Source: Rhizobacter sp. (GTDB taxonomy: Bacteria > Pseudomonadota > Gammaproteobacteria > Burkholderiales > Burkholderiaceae_C). Taken from it: a DNA stretch of 5,625 nt. The position numbers were made by a program, and so were the translations under genes. The stretch is from contig JANXVK010000296.1 of NCBI GenBank assembly GCA_025351675.1, positions 1 through 5,625 of the forward strand. The letters run 5' to 3'. Under the pieces are notes generated by a model. That model had not been told where the DNA came from, did not search any database, and saw only the letters and a list, made by a program, of their open reading frames with translations. This document shows, piece after piece, positions 1-5,625 of the stretch (its first letter is position 1; every line of letters starts with the position of its first letter).

Positions 1-244
1 CGCCCAGTTCCGACAGATCGAGCCCGGCGCAGAAGTGCTCGCCCGCGCCGCTCAGCACGACCACGCGCGCGCTCTCGGGCAGGTTGACGAAAGCGGTGTG
101 CAACTGCGCCACCAGCGTGTCGTTGATAGCGTTGCGCTTGGCGGGCCGGTTCAGCCGGATGTGAAGAACGGCATCGCGCTGCTCGATGCGCAGCAGGTCG
201 AGCGCGGCCAGCAGGCCGGTCGCCGCTTGGAACGGAATGGTCAT
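1..244 (-). CDS. Crotonase-family protein (enoyl-CoA hydratase/isomerase), N-terminal part
   Basis: The first 81 codons are visible; the gene runs off the left edge. The ATG (242-244) is preceded by AGGA (251-254, minus strand) at 6 nt spacing, which fixes the start. The crotonase signature is clear: an RPAKRNAIND segment at residues 33-42 and HFCAGLDL at residues 70-77, the loop that in this superfamily supplies the first oxyanion-hole NH for the CoA-thioester carbonyl. The second oxyanion glycine and the catalytic Glu/Asp residues lie outside the window, so the reaction (hydration, isomerisation or lyase) cannot be decided. It is not BoxC, which is much longer and starts differently. It shares orientation with boxB-boxA, so a role in aromatic or acyl-CoA breakdown is plausible. 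That role is an inference. Confidence 0.9.
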   Translation of the reverse strand, partial: MTIPFQAATGLLAALDLLRIEQRDAVLHIRLNRPAKRNAINDTLVAQLHTAFVNLPESARVVVLSGAGEHFCAGLDLSELG

Positions 245-354
245 GAGCGATCCTGTGAGATGGTTCAATGTAGTAAACAAAGTGCTGTGGCGACGATAGC
301 GCTTTCCCGAACCCGGTTGAAGGCCTGACTTGATTACGGTCAATAACTAACTCA
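245..354 (-). promoter_or_regulatory. Leader region of the crotonase gene
   Basis: This is a non-coding stretch, locally AT-richer than the genes, upstream of the minus-strand crotonase start and before the coding-like remnant on the plus strand. It holds the AGGA ribosome binding site (251-254). A promoter must lie here or in the remnant if the gene is transcribed independently of the box genes. On the minus strand a TTGACC hexamer and a TACATT hexamer can be seen, but not at a proper spacing from each other, so no promoter is assigned. No convincing operator palindrome was found. Confidence 0.35.
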
Positions 355-610
355 GCCGGCGCGCAAGAAGCCTCGATGGACCGCGCCAACGCCGCCAAGT
401 ACTTCCGGTCGAGCCGGCGGCCGACGATCGCCGCGTCGCTCGCGTGCTGCCGCGAGAAGAAGATCGGCCTCGGGATGTTCACGGCGGCGCTGTATCCCGA
501 CCGAGGAATCGCCGAAGCGGCGATGGCAGGACGAAGCGCTTTCGCGCGCGATGGACGAGCCGAACGTCGGGATCGACCTCTCGGGCTGGCGCCCGAAGAA
601 CCCGACCTGA
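355..610 (+). pseudogene. Frameshifted gene remnant, family unknown
   Basis: Two adjacent stretches look protein-coding in different frames. From about 355 to 502, in the frame of an ATG at 376, nearly every codon ends in G or C; the other two plus-strand frames give only just over half. The peptide includes KKIGLGMFTAALYPD. From about 512 to the TGA at 608-610 the signal moves to the next frame (about 29 of 32 codons end in G/C), giving a peptide that ends NVGIDLSGWRPKNPT. A single-base frameshift (net +1) near 502-511 would join them into one product of about 78 residues or the C-terminal end of a longer one. Upstream of about 350 the composition changes abruptly and an in-frame stop lies at 331-333, suggesting a lost 5' end. 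There is no ribosome binding site. I do not recognise the family. Alternatives are a sequencing indel in a small real gene, or chance composition. Confidence 0.45.
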
Positions 611-759
611 GCCCGGGCGCGCTCTCCACCACGAATTCAAGTTCCTGTCATCCCGCATTTCGGATGCAACAAAATGTTTCCAAAATGTTAATTTCGTCAC
701 AGCTGACGGGCTCGTTCCCTCCGCCGGCATCCAACGAATCAATCTCGGGAGAACATTTC
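611..759 (+). promoter_or_regulatory. Leader of the PEP-CTERM gene with a direct repeat and RBS
   Basis: This stretch lies between the remnant's stop and the PEP-CTERM start; 640-695 is clearly AT-richer than its surroundings, as expected of a promoter region. It contains two copies of CAAAATGTT (670-678 and 681-689) with an 11 bp period, about one helical turn, which could be a regulator half-site pair. The ribosome binding site GGAG (748-751) sits 8 nt before the ATG at 760. A TGCAAC...TTAATT pair with a 17 bp spacer is a poor match to sigma-70 hexamers, and no proper -24/-12 sigma-54 site was found. PEP-CTERM genes in some bacteria are controlled by the RpoN/PrsK/PrsR system, but nothing here shows that. 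Confidence 0.4.
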
Positions 760-1746
760 ATGGGCCTGATGTCAATGAAGACGGCGCGCGTTGTCGCCAC
801 TGCGCTGCTGCCTTGCCTCGGCGGACACGCCGAGGCGCAAACTGCCTACGACCTGCGCGCGCTGTCGTTCGACATCGGCTACGCGGTGGTCGACAACCAC
901 CAGGTCAACCCGACCGCGTCATACCATGACAGGTTCGCCAACGCCGACCCGCTCAGCGGCGGCCAGTACACCAACGCCATCACGCCGTCGCCGCTCTACA
1001 GCGCGCGTAACAATGGTTTCTCGCTGGGCGCCGAAGCCGTCGTCAACGACTACTTCGGCCAGACCTTCGGCCTCGGTCGGCTGCGCTTCTCGCCCGCCGA
1101 TTCGATCGCGTCGCCGAACAATCTCGACGCCCCGGACCGTGTGGCCGCGGTCAACCGGATCACGCTGCTCGACCCCGCCGCAGGTGCCTTTGCAACCAGC
1201 GCCCAGACGCTCAGTGCCAACGCCGCCTTCATGTTCGTGACGCCCGACGCGGGCAGCTACTATGGCTTGCGCCTGTCGGACAGCGTCGGCACCGCGCCGT
1301 TCGACGACCAGATCGATCTGCGCGTCACTCGCAACGCTTCCAACGCACCGGCCCTGAACCTGCGCCGCCTGTCGTCGGCGGACGGTACGACGCTGGTCAA
1401 CACGGCGTTGGGCAACGCCGCGGTTGCGAGCTTCCTCACCGCCGGCAAGTCGCTGTCCGACATCGCCGCGATCACGTTCGAGATGTCCTATGTACCGGGC
1501 CTGAACAACGGACTGCGCGCGGGCGCGAACCTCATCGACAGCTTCGCCCATGAGATCGGCCACTACGACTTCTTCGACGCGTCGGGTGGCAGCATCTACC
1601 CGCAGATCTTCCACTGCGAAACCTTCACGCACGTCTCGGCCGGCGCGACCTGGACGGTCACCGCGGTGCCCGAGCCGGCTACCTGGGCGCTGATGTTCGG
1701 CGGCCTCGGCGCACTCGCGTTCGTGATGCGCCGCCGCCGCGCCTGA
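760..1746 (+). CDS. PEP-CTERM sorting-domain protein, exported
   Basis: The product is 328 residues. Residues 1-26 look like a signal peptide: K7 and R10, then a hydrophobic VVATALLPCL core, and an AEA|Q cleavage site after residue 26. The C-terminus is a textbook PEP-CTERM signal: VPEPATW from residue 303, a hydrophobic segment, and a terminal RRRRA. In such proteins an exosortase (EpsH/XrtA family, encoded elsewhere) cleaves near the PEP motif during delivery to the surface or biofilm matrix. The middle (about 30-300) is rich in N, D, S and aromatic residues with alternating strand-like segments such as YYGLRLSD and DQIDLRVTR. This resembles the beta-sandwich ectodomains common in PEP-CTERM proteins, and its ligand is unknown. 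HEIGH at 264-268 resembles a zincin motif but is probably fortuitous. ATG 760 is chosen because it has GGAG at 8 nt and places the signal peptide at the N-terminus. The open frame extends back to 376, but that upstream part is the unrelated remnant. ATG 775 is possible but lacks a ribosome binding site. Confidence 0.88.
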   Translation: MGLMSMKTARVVATALLPCLGGHAEAQTAYDLRALSFDIGYAVVDNHQVNPTASYHDRFANADPLSGGQYTNAITPSPLYSARNNGFSLGAEAVVNDYFGQTFGLGRLRFSPADSIASPNNLDAPDRVAAVNRITLLDPAAGAFATSAQTLSANAAFMFVTPDAGSYYGLRLSDSVGTAPFDDQIDLRVTRNASNAPALNLRRLSSADGTTLVNTALGNAAVASFLTAGKSLSDIAAITFEMSYVPGLNNGLRAGANLIDSFAHEIGHYDFFDASGGSIYPQIFHCETFTHVSAGATWTVTAVPEPATWALMFGGLGALAFVMRRRRA

Positions 1747-1772
1747 ACCCGGGTCACAGCAGCAAGCTCATT

Positions 1773-1813
1773 GCCCCGCACGCGCAGGCTCCGACGGGCC
1801 GCGCCTGCGGGGC
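1773..1813 (+). terminator. Hairpin downstream of the PEP-CTERM gene, probable terminator
   Basis: A perfect 8 bp inverted repeat, GCCCCGCA (1773-1780) with TGCGGGGC (1806-1813), begins 26 nt after the stop codon. An inner CGCG/CGCG pairing can extend the stem with a bulge. The sequence that follows (GATCTGTTTCATCT) is only modestly T-rich, so this is a weak rho-independent terminator or a 3' stabilising hairpin. It separates the PEP-CTERM gene from the peroxiredoxin remnant and DedA. Confidence 0.5.
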
Positions 1814-1843
1814 GATCTGTTTCATCTGCCAGCCAAGGGGGTC

Positions 1844-2120
1844 ATTCAGTCTTTGAGCGTCAGTGACACCGCCGCCGATTTCGAGGCCGAAACCACCCGG
1901 GGCACGATCAGGTTTCACGCCCTCCTGCTCTCGCACCCGAAAGACTTTGCGCCGGTGTGCACGACCGAGCTCGGCGGCAGGGCGAAGACCGAGCCGTCGC
2001 ACCGCGACCCACAACGCGACCCTGCGCTCGGACTTCATCGTCGGCCCCGACAAGAAGATCAGGCTGATGCTGACCTGCCCGCTGACGAACGAGCGCGCGA
2101 ACGATGGCGCGCAGATCAGA
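1844..2120 (+). pseudogene. 1-Cys peroxiredoxin (AhpC/TSA, Prx6-like) pseudogene
   Basis: Intact Prx6-type peroxiredoxins reduce peroxides with a single peroxidatic cysteine and are about 210-220 residues long. Here two separated parts survive. Part 1 (about 1844-1993) encodes SLSVSDTAADFEAETT, then GTIRFH, then LSHPKDFAPVCTTELG, the N-terminal region and active-site loop. It seems to lack about 8 residues between FH and SHPKDF. Part 2 (about 1998-2120), in a different frame, encodes HNATLRSDFIVGPDKKIRL and MLTCPLTNER, matching the segment near residues 120-165 of the family. Roughly 70-75 codons between them are gone and the C-terminal domain is missing. The active-site motif PxxxTxxC now reads P-K-D-F-A-P-V-C, so the conserved Thr is Ala (codon 1949-1951), although the Cys remains. 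No ATG is in place: the frame has ATT at 1844 and TTG at 1853. This is a non-functional relic. Confidence 0.88.
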
Positions 2121-2139
2121 CAGCCCGCAGAATTCGCGC

Positions 2140-2706
2140 ATGAGCCTCCCCGATCTGGTTAGCCAATACGGCTATGGCGCCGTGTTCGTCGGCAGTCTTC
2201 TCGAGGGCGAGACGGTCCTGCTGCTGGCCGGCGCCGCGGCGCACCAAGGCTATCTGTCGTTTGCCGTGGTGGTTGGGCTGGCCTTTTGCGGCGGCGCGCT
2301 GGGCGACCAGATTCTGTTCGCCATCGGGCGACGCTACGGCGTAACGCTGCTGCAGCGCTATCCGCGTCTGGCGGTGCGCGCCGAGCCGGTCAAGGGGTTG
2401 GTCCGGCGTCACCAGAACTGGCTCATTGTCGGCGTGCGTTTTATGTACGGCCTGCGCCTCATCGGCCCGTTGGTGATCGGCATGAGCGAGGTGCCGGCGC
2501 GCCGCTTCCTGCAGTTGAACCTGCTCGGCGCGGCGATCTGGGCGCCTCTCGTGGTCGGCACCGGCCACCTCTTCGGCCATGCGATCGCCTTGCTGTCCGA
2601 GGGCATCGAGCGCTTCGAGTCGATCGCGCTCGGGACGCTGGTGGCCGCCGTCTGCATCGGCGGACTGTGGCGCTGGGTCCGGCACGTGCGCCGCACGGAC
2701 TCGTGA
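2140..2706 (+). CDS. DedA family membrane protein (VTT/SNARE-associated domain)
   Basis: A 188-residue inner-membrane protein of the DedA superfamily, whose members are linked to phospholipid (undecaprenyl phosphate or other polyprenyl/glycerolipid) flipping and membrane homeostasis. Family features are present in order: YGYGAVFVGSLLEGETVLLLAG (residues 10-31) with the conserved acidic E22/E24 in the first re-entrant region, GGALGDQ with D56, GRRYG, then RFMYGLR with R100 and R106 followed by PLVIGMSEVPARRF, and hydrophobic segments up to a basic C-terminus (RHVRR). Length is usual for the shorter DedA proteins. An in-frame ATG at 2104 would add 12 residues, but these come from the peroxiredoxin relic, so 2140 is preferred; neither start has a good Shine-Dalgarno. 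The exact substrate cannot be told from the sequence. Its 5' end abuts a pseudogene, so its promoter may have been changed, and no promoter is visible. Confidence 0.87.
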   Translation: MSLPDLVSQYGYGAVFVGSLLEGETVLLLAGAAAHQGYLSFAVVVGLAFCGGALGDQILFAIGRRYGVTLLQRYPRLAVRAEPVKGLVRRHQNWLIVGVRFMYGLRLIGPLVIGMSEVPARRFLQLNLLGAAIWAPLVVGTGHLFGHAIALLSEGIERFESIALGTLVAAVCIGGLWRWVRHVRRTDS

Positions 2707-3024
2707 TCCGGTCGCGTTCGACGGGATGTACGAAGCGTGACGATGCGCCCCATTCTGCCGAGGCCGGACCCCGGATCACCGGCCGACTCGCAGACAAACA
2801 TACCGACCCGCACCCACCCCGACGCCGCACTGGCGCTGACGCAGACGCAGACGCAAACCGCCGCAGCACGTCTGGTGCGCATCGGTTCGCTGGCCCCTCG
2901 GGCCGAATGCCTGGCGCTGCCGGCCGGGTTGCTGGCGTGACCGAATCGCAGCGCCACATCGAAAAGGTCAGCGACCGGGCGGTTCGCCAGCGCCGGCTCG
3001 AAGCGCTGCCGTTGCACCGCGAGA
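2707..3024. other. Spacer between convergent DedA and GNAT genes, no supported gene
   Basis: This 318 nt stretch between the two stop codons holds short open frames on both strands, but none has a ribosome binding site, a recognisable domain or a consistent codon bias. It contains two inverted repeats, GGCCGG/CCGGCC (2762-2767 and 2779-2784) and GGCCC/GGGCC with a 3 nt loop (2892-2904). Neither is followed by a T-run in either direction, so termination is possible but unproven. A short tandem repeat is listed separately. Confidence 0.6.
2838..2855. repeat. (GACGCA)3 short tandem repeat
   Basis: Three perfect head-to-tail copies of GACGCA are at 2838-2843, 2844-2849 and 2850-2855, followed by a partial match. 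The repeat lies in the non-coding spacer between DedA and GNAT. It is probably a replication-slippage microsatellite with no evident function. Confidence 0.7.
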
Positions 3025-3591
3025 TCACGGCCGCATGGAACGCGCGTCCGACCTGAGCACAGCGTAGAGCGCCATGTCGCACAGTGCGCCCTGCGGGTCG
3101 CGCTCGTGATGGCGCAGCACGCCTTCGCGCTGCATGCCAAGTGTCTCGGCGAAGTGCAAGGCGCGGGCGTTGCGCGCATCGCTCATCGCCTCGACGCGCT
3201 CGAAGCACAGCTCGATGACGGCCAGCGCCGCTTCGCGCATCAGCCCGCGACCGGCGCGCCGCACATCGCCGACGTAGCCGATCTCGCCGCGCGCCGCCTT
3301 GCGGTCGATCGTGTGGACGTCGATGCGGCCGACCCAGCCGCCGTCGGCACGCTCGAAGACATGGAACACCAGATCCTCGCCGGCCGCGACGCTGCGCGCG
3401 TCGTCTTCGCAAAATTGCTGCGCCCACTCGACATCGCGCGGGCGCAGGCCCCAGGCCACGCAGGCCAGCACCGGCATCGTGGCGGCCACGCCGTCGGCAA
3501 ACGCCGCCGCGTGCTCGGACCGCGGCGCTTCGAGCCGTACACGGGGTGCGAGCAGGATTGTCGGCGCGGTGCTGAGATCGATGCGGATCAC
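3025..3591 (-). CDS. GNAT family N-acetyltransferase (RimJ/RimL-like)
   Basis: A 188-residue protein of the Acetyltransf_3 type, which moves an acetyl group from acetyl-CoA to an amine (protein N-terminus, amino acid or small molecule); the substrate is not predictable. Visible features are an N-terminal LEAPRSEHAAAFADGV helix, a central strand GWVGRIDVHTIDR, and the acetyl-CoA pyrophosphate loop RRAGRGLMREA (the R/Q-x-x-G-x-G/A motif). These are followed by the family's DARNARALHFAETLGMQREG segment and a final D-x-x-L-Y-x-V-L strand. The start is GTG at 3589-3591, the only good start codon after an in-frame upstream stop. The ribosome binding site is weak, so the start is the least certain part. 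It lies 97 nt downstream of boxA on the same strand, beyond a hairpin. It may be read through from the box operon, but no role in benzoate metabolism is known. Confidence 0.85.
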   Translation of the reverse strand: MIRIDLSTAPTILLAPRVRLEAPRSEHAAAFADGVAATMPVLACVAWGLRPRDVEWAQQFCEDDARSVAAGEDLVFHVFERADGGWVGRIDVHTIDRKAARGEIGYVGDVRRAGRGLMREAALAVIELCFERVEAMSDARNARALHFAETLGMQREGVLRHHERDPQGALCDMALYAVLRSDARSMRP

Positions 3592-3644
3592 GCCTGCATC
3601 ATCGCCCGACGCTCAAGCAGATGCGGCTTTGCCACTGTGCTCGA

Positions 3645-3686
3645 GCCCCACGGAGGACGGGAGCCGCACCGCGGCGTTCCTGGGGC
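3645..3686 (-). terminator. Hairpin immediately after boxA
   Basis: GCCCCA (3645-3650) and TGGGGC (3681-3686) form the base of a stem-loop starting 2 nt after the boxA stop on the minus strand. An inner GCCGC/GCGGC stem with a 3 nt loop (3663-3675) and a short pairing between (GGA/TCC) give a long, interrupted hairpin. No T-run follows, so it is more likely a 3' stabilising structure or a weak/rho-assisted stop than a classic terminator. It suggests that the box transcript may end or thin out here, before the GNAT gene. Confidence 0.4.
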
Positions 3687-3688
3687 GC

Positions 3689-4939
3689 TCAGTAGGTCTC
3701 GACGTGAAAACGGTTTTCGTCGACGAGCTGCTGGTGCGTCGCCGGCCAGTCCATGCCCGCGGCCGCGCAGGCCTGGCTCAACGCGTCGAGCACGCCGGTC
3801 TCCATGCCTTTCAGCCCGCAGACGTAGACGAAGGTATCGCCGCGCAACAGCACGGCGACATCGGCGGCGCGCTCGCGCATGCGGTCCTGCACGTAGACAC
3901 GCGGTTGCCCCGGCGCGCGCGAGAAGGCGAGGCAGGTGTCGATGAAGTCGGCCGGCAGCTTGGTCAGCGGGCCGAAGTACGGCAACTCTTCGGCGCGGCG
4001 CGCGCCGAAGAACAGCATCAGCCTGCCCGGCTGCGGCTGGCCGGCGGCGCGCAGGCGGCGGCGCTGCTCGGTCATCGCGCGCATCGGCGCCGAACCGGTG
4101 CCGGTGCAGATCATCAGCAGGTTCGAGCCGGCGTGGTTCGGCATCAGGAAGCTCGCGCCGAACGGGCCGGTCACCTGCACCGTGTCACCCTTTTTCAAGT
4201 CGCAGACATAGTTCGAGCAGACGCCGTGGAAGGGCTGGCCGTCGTCGCCTTCGGTCATGCGCTTCACGGTCAGCGACAGGTTGTTGTAGCCGTCGCGCTC
4301 GCCGCTGCGCGGGCTCGCGACCGAGTACATGCGCGGCTGGTGCGCGCGACCGTTCGCGTCGAGGCCGGGCGCAATGATGCCGATCGCCTGGCCTTCGAGC
4401 ACCGGGAACGGCAGCGAGCCGAAGTCGAGCACGATGTGGCGCACGTCGCCGCCGGCACCGCTTGCGCCGTCATTCGTGGCCGTCAGGCGCAAGTTGCCGA
4501 CGACGCTCGCGGTGATCGGGTTCTTGACGCCGTGCAGGTTGGTCTGCGGTGTGGCGGCGGAGTGCGGTGGCTTCGTCGACGACGGCGAGACGGCCGCGTT
4601 GGTCTGCGGCGGCGCCTCGGCGCCGACGAGCGTCGCCAGCGAGTCGTCCGACGTGGTCGCGCCGGCCTCTTCGACCGTCGGCAACTCGTCCCAGCCGAGT
4701 TGTTCTGCCAACGTGAACACCTTGCTGCGATCGACGATGCGCCAGTGGTCGATGCTGCCGGTCGGGCACGGCCCGAGGCACGCGCCGCAGGCGTTGCAGA
4801 CCTCGGCGTTGACGACGTAGTTGCGGTCGTCGTGCGTGATCGCGTCGACCGGGCAGGTCTCTTCGCAGGTGTTGCAGCGGATGCAGACCTCGGGGTCGAT
4901 CAGATGCTGCTTGATCAAGATGACTTCGGAGATGCCCAT
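3689..4939 (-). CDS. boxA: Benzoyl-CoA 2,3-epoxidase reductase subunit BoxA
   Basis: A 416-residue cytoplasmic iron-sulfur flavoprotein that takes electrons from NADPH and passes them to the di-iron oxygenase BoxB in the aerobic benzoyl-CoA pathway. N-terminal ferredoxin domain: two 4Fe-4S cysteine sets, C19-x2-C22-x2-C25-x3-C29-P and C48-x2-C51-x2-C54-x3-C58-P. Residues about 90-140 form a low-complexity linker rich in A, T, P and S. The C-terminal ferredoxin-NADP reductase module follows. It has the FAD motif R203-M-Y-S206, G239-V-C-S242 for the FAD phosphate, the NADPH motif GTGSAPMR (280-287), [12 protein letters not shown] near residue 375, and a terminal aromatic Tyr as in plant-type reductases. 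The length is full for BoxA. The ATG is 19 nt after the boxB stop and is preceded by no strong Shine-Dalgarno, so translation may be coupled to boxB. The N-terminal [18 protein letters not shown] segment agrees with the usual BoxA start. Confidence 0.96.
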   Translation of the reverse strand: MGISEVILIKQHLIDPEVCIRCNTCEETCPVDAITHDDRNYVVNAEVCNACGACLGPCPTGSIDHWRIVDRSKVFTLAEQLGWDELPTVEEAGATTSDDSLATLVGAEAPPQTNAAVSPSSTKPPHSAATPQTNLHGVKNPITASVVGNLRLTATNDGASGAGGDVRHIVLDFGSLPFPVLEGQAIGIIAPGLDANGRAHQPRMYSVASPRSGERDGYNNLSLTVKRMTEGDDGQPFHGVCSNYVCDLKKGDTVQVTGPFGASFLMPNHAGSNLLMICTGTGSAPMRAMTEQRRRLRAAGQPQPGRLMLFFGARRAEELPYFGPLTKLPADFIDTCLAFSRAPGQPRVYVQDRMRERAADVAVLLRGDTFVYVCGLKGMETGVLDALSQACAAAGMDWPATHQQLVDENRFHVETY

Positions 4940-4958
4940 GACGCGATGATGTACCCGA

Positions 4959-5625
4959 TCAGTTGAAGCGGATGTATTCGAAATCCACCGGCTGCTTGTT
5001 GATACCGATGGCGGGCGGCGCGATCCAGTTCGCGTACTTGCCGGTCTCGACGACGCGGCCCATCAGCGAGGCCACATAAGCGCGGTCTTCTTCCGTCGCG
5101 AGCCACCGGTCGACGTTCATCGCCCATTCGGCCTCGCCGATCGCCTTGCCTTCCGGGCTCACGCGCACATTGGCAAAGGTGCCGATGTGGCGGTTGAAGG
5201 CCTTGTGCGGCAAGGTCAGCCGGAAGCTCAGGCCGGCCTTCTCGATCACCTTGTTCCAGCGGCCGATGCCACCGGCCGAGTCGCGGATGAAGTCGTCGCG
5301 CAACACCTCGTTCAGCGCATTGAGCATCGGCACTTCCTTCTCGACCAGCACGCCGTCCTTCACTTCGAGGATCTTGTAGCCGTCGCCCTTCAGCGTGTGG
5401 TCGTCGGTGCGCTTCGTCTCTTCATAGCGCCCCTTCAGCCCGGAGCTGTAGAAGATCGCGGCGTTGCTCGACTGGTCGGCACCGAACAGGTCGATCGTCA
5501 CGCTGTAGTGGAAGTTCAGGTAGCGCTGGATGGTGGAAAGGTCGATGGCGCCTGCTGCCCGCACCCGCTGCGGATCATCGGTCTGGAGTTCGTTCATGAC
5601 CGCCGCGGTGCGCGCGAGCACCCGC
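4959..5625 (-). CDS. boxB: Benzoyl-CoA 2,3-epoxidase oxygenase subunit BoxB, C-terminal part
   Basis: The last 221 codons are visible; the gene continues past the right edge. BoxB is the di-iron oxygenase that converts benzoyl-CoA to its 2,3-epoxide with O2 and electrons from BoxA; BoxC (not in the window) then opens the ring. Family-typical stretches include [52 protein letters not shown], and the end [18 protein letters not shown]. As family members are about 475 residues, roughly the first 250 are missing. The helices bearing most iron ligands should lie there, so catalytic integrity cannot be judged. A GTG at 5619-5621 and an ATG at 5595-5597 are internal codons, not starts. No frameshift or stop interrupts the visible part. 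Its placement directly before boxA is the standard operon order. Confidence 0.95.
   Translation of the reverse strand, partial: RVLARTAAVMNELQTDDPQRVRAAGAIDLSTIQRYLNFHYSVTIDLFGADQSSNAAIFYSSGLKGRYEETKRTDDHTLKGDGYKILEVKDGVLVEKEVPMLNALNEVLRDDFIRDSAGGIGRWNKVIEKAGLSFRLTLPHKAFNRHIGTFANVRVSPEGKAIGEAEWAMNVDRWLATEEDRAYVASLMGRVVETGKYANWIAPPAIGINKQPVDFEYIRFN

Noticed and set aside
640..692. Sigma-54 promoter for the PEP-CTERM gene
   Set aside because: I looked for the -24 GG / -12 GC pair because RpoN controls such genes in some bacteria; no properly spaced match is present.
376..759. Start of the PEP-CTERM protein at ATG 376
   Set aside because: It would place 128 unrelated residues before a clear signal peptide, and ATG 760 has a well-spaced GGAG. 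The upstream part belongs to a separate remnant whose coding signal leaves this frame near 502.
760..1746. NF038122-type PEP-CTERM metalloprotease
   Set aside because: Only the HEIGH pentapeptide fits; the surrounding sequence and the position near the C-terminus do not match the family as I know it.
2737..2940. 67-codon open frame in the spacer after DedA
   Set aside because: There is no ribosome binding site, the composition is low-complexity because of the GACGCA repeat, and no recognisable family is present.
2937..3056. 39-codon GTG-started frame beginning VTESQRHIEKV
   Set aside because: It has fair third-position bias and a helical look, but no ribosome binding site, and it overlaps the 3' end of the GNAT gene in antisense.
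2409..3427. Two long minus-strand frames spanning DedA, the spacer and GNAT
   Set aside because: They are shadows across two genes with clear families; translations are R/A-rich or contain repeat-derived CVCVCV and show no domain.
3299..4966. 555-codon open frame on the plus strand opposite boxA
   Set aside because: It is the antisense shadow of boxA and the GNAT gene; its translation is low-complexity, rich in R, A and V, and shows no domain, whereas the minus strand encodes recognisable families.

Overview
The window is GC-rich with strong G/C bias at third codon positions. It carries genes of the aerobic benzoyl-CoA (box) pathway and a PEP-CTERM surface protein. Together these point to a betaproteobacterium, probably of the Burkholderiales (Rubrivivax/Leptothrix-like lineages combine both traits). 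The assignment rests on gene content only.

Right part (about 3.65-5.63 kb, minus strand): the end of boxB (oxygenase subunit of benzoyl-CoA 2,3-epoxidase, cut by the right edge) is followed after 19 nt by complete boxA (its NADPH-dependent iron-sulfur flavoprotein reductase). The two form one operon: BoxA passes electrons to the di-iron BoxB, which epoxidises benzoyl-CoA. A hairpin lies directly after boxA, then a GNAT-family N-acetyltransferase on the same strand.

Left edge (minus strand): the first 81 codons of a crotonase-family (enoyl-CoA hydratase/isomerase) gene with a good ribosome binding site. It has the same orientation as boxBA and could serve CoA-thioester catabolism, but about 3.4 kb of other material separates them.

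Middle (about 0.35-2.71 kb, plus strand): a patchwork of (i) a frameshifted stretch with strong coding signature that I cannot name, (ii) an exported PEP-CTERM protein with its own leader and a terminator-like hairpin, (iii) a clearly broken 1-Cys peroxiredoxin with a large internal deletion, a frame change and a mutated active-site motif, and (iv) an intact-looking DedA membrane protein that starts within or just after the peroxiredoxin debris. A 0.3 kb spacer without a supported gene separates the convergent DedA and GNAT genes.

I found no convincing new biological system. The most interesting signals are the two decayed genes and the mosaic nature of the segment between boxA and the crotonase gene. 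No tRNA, rRNA, CRISPR array or insertion sequence was seen.
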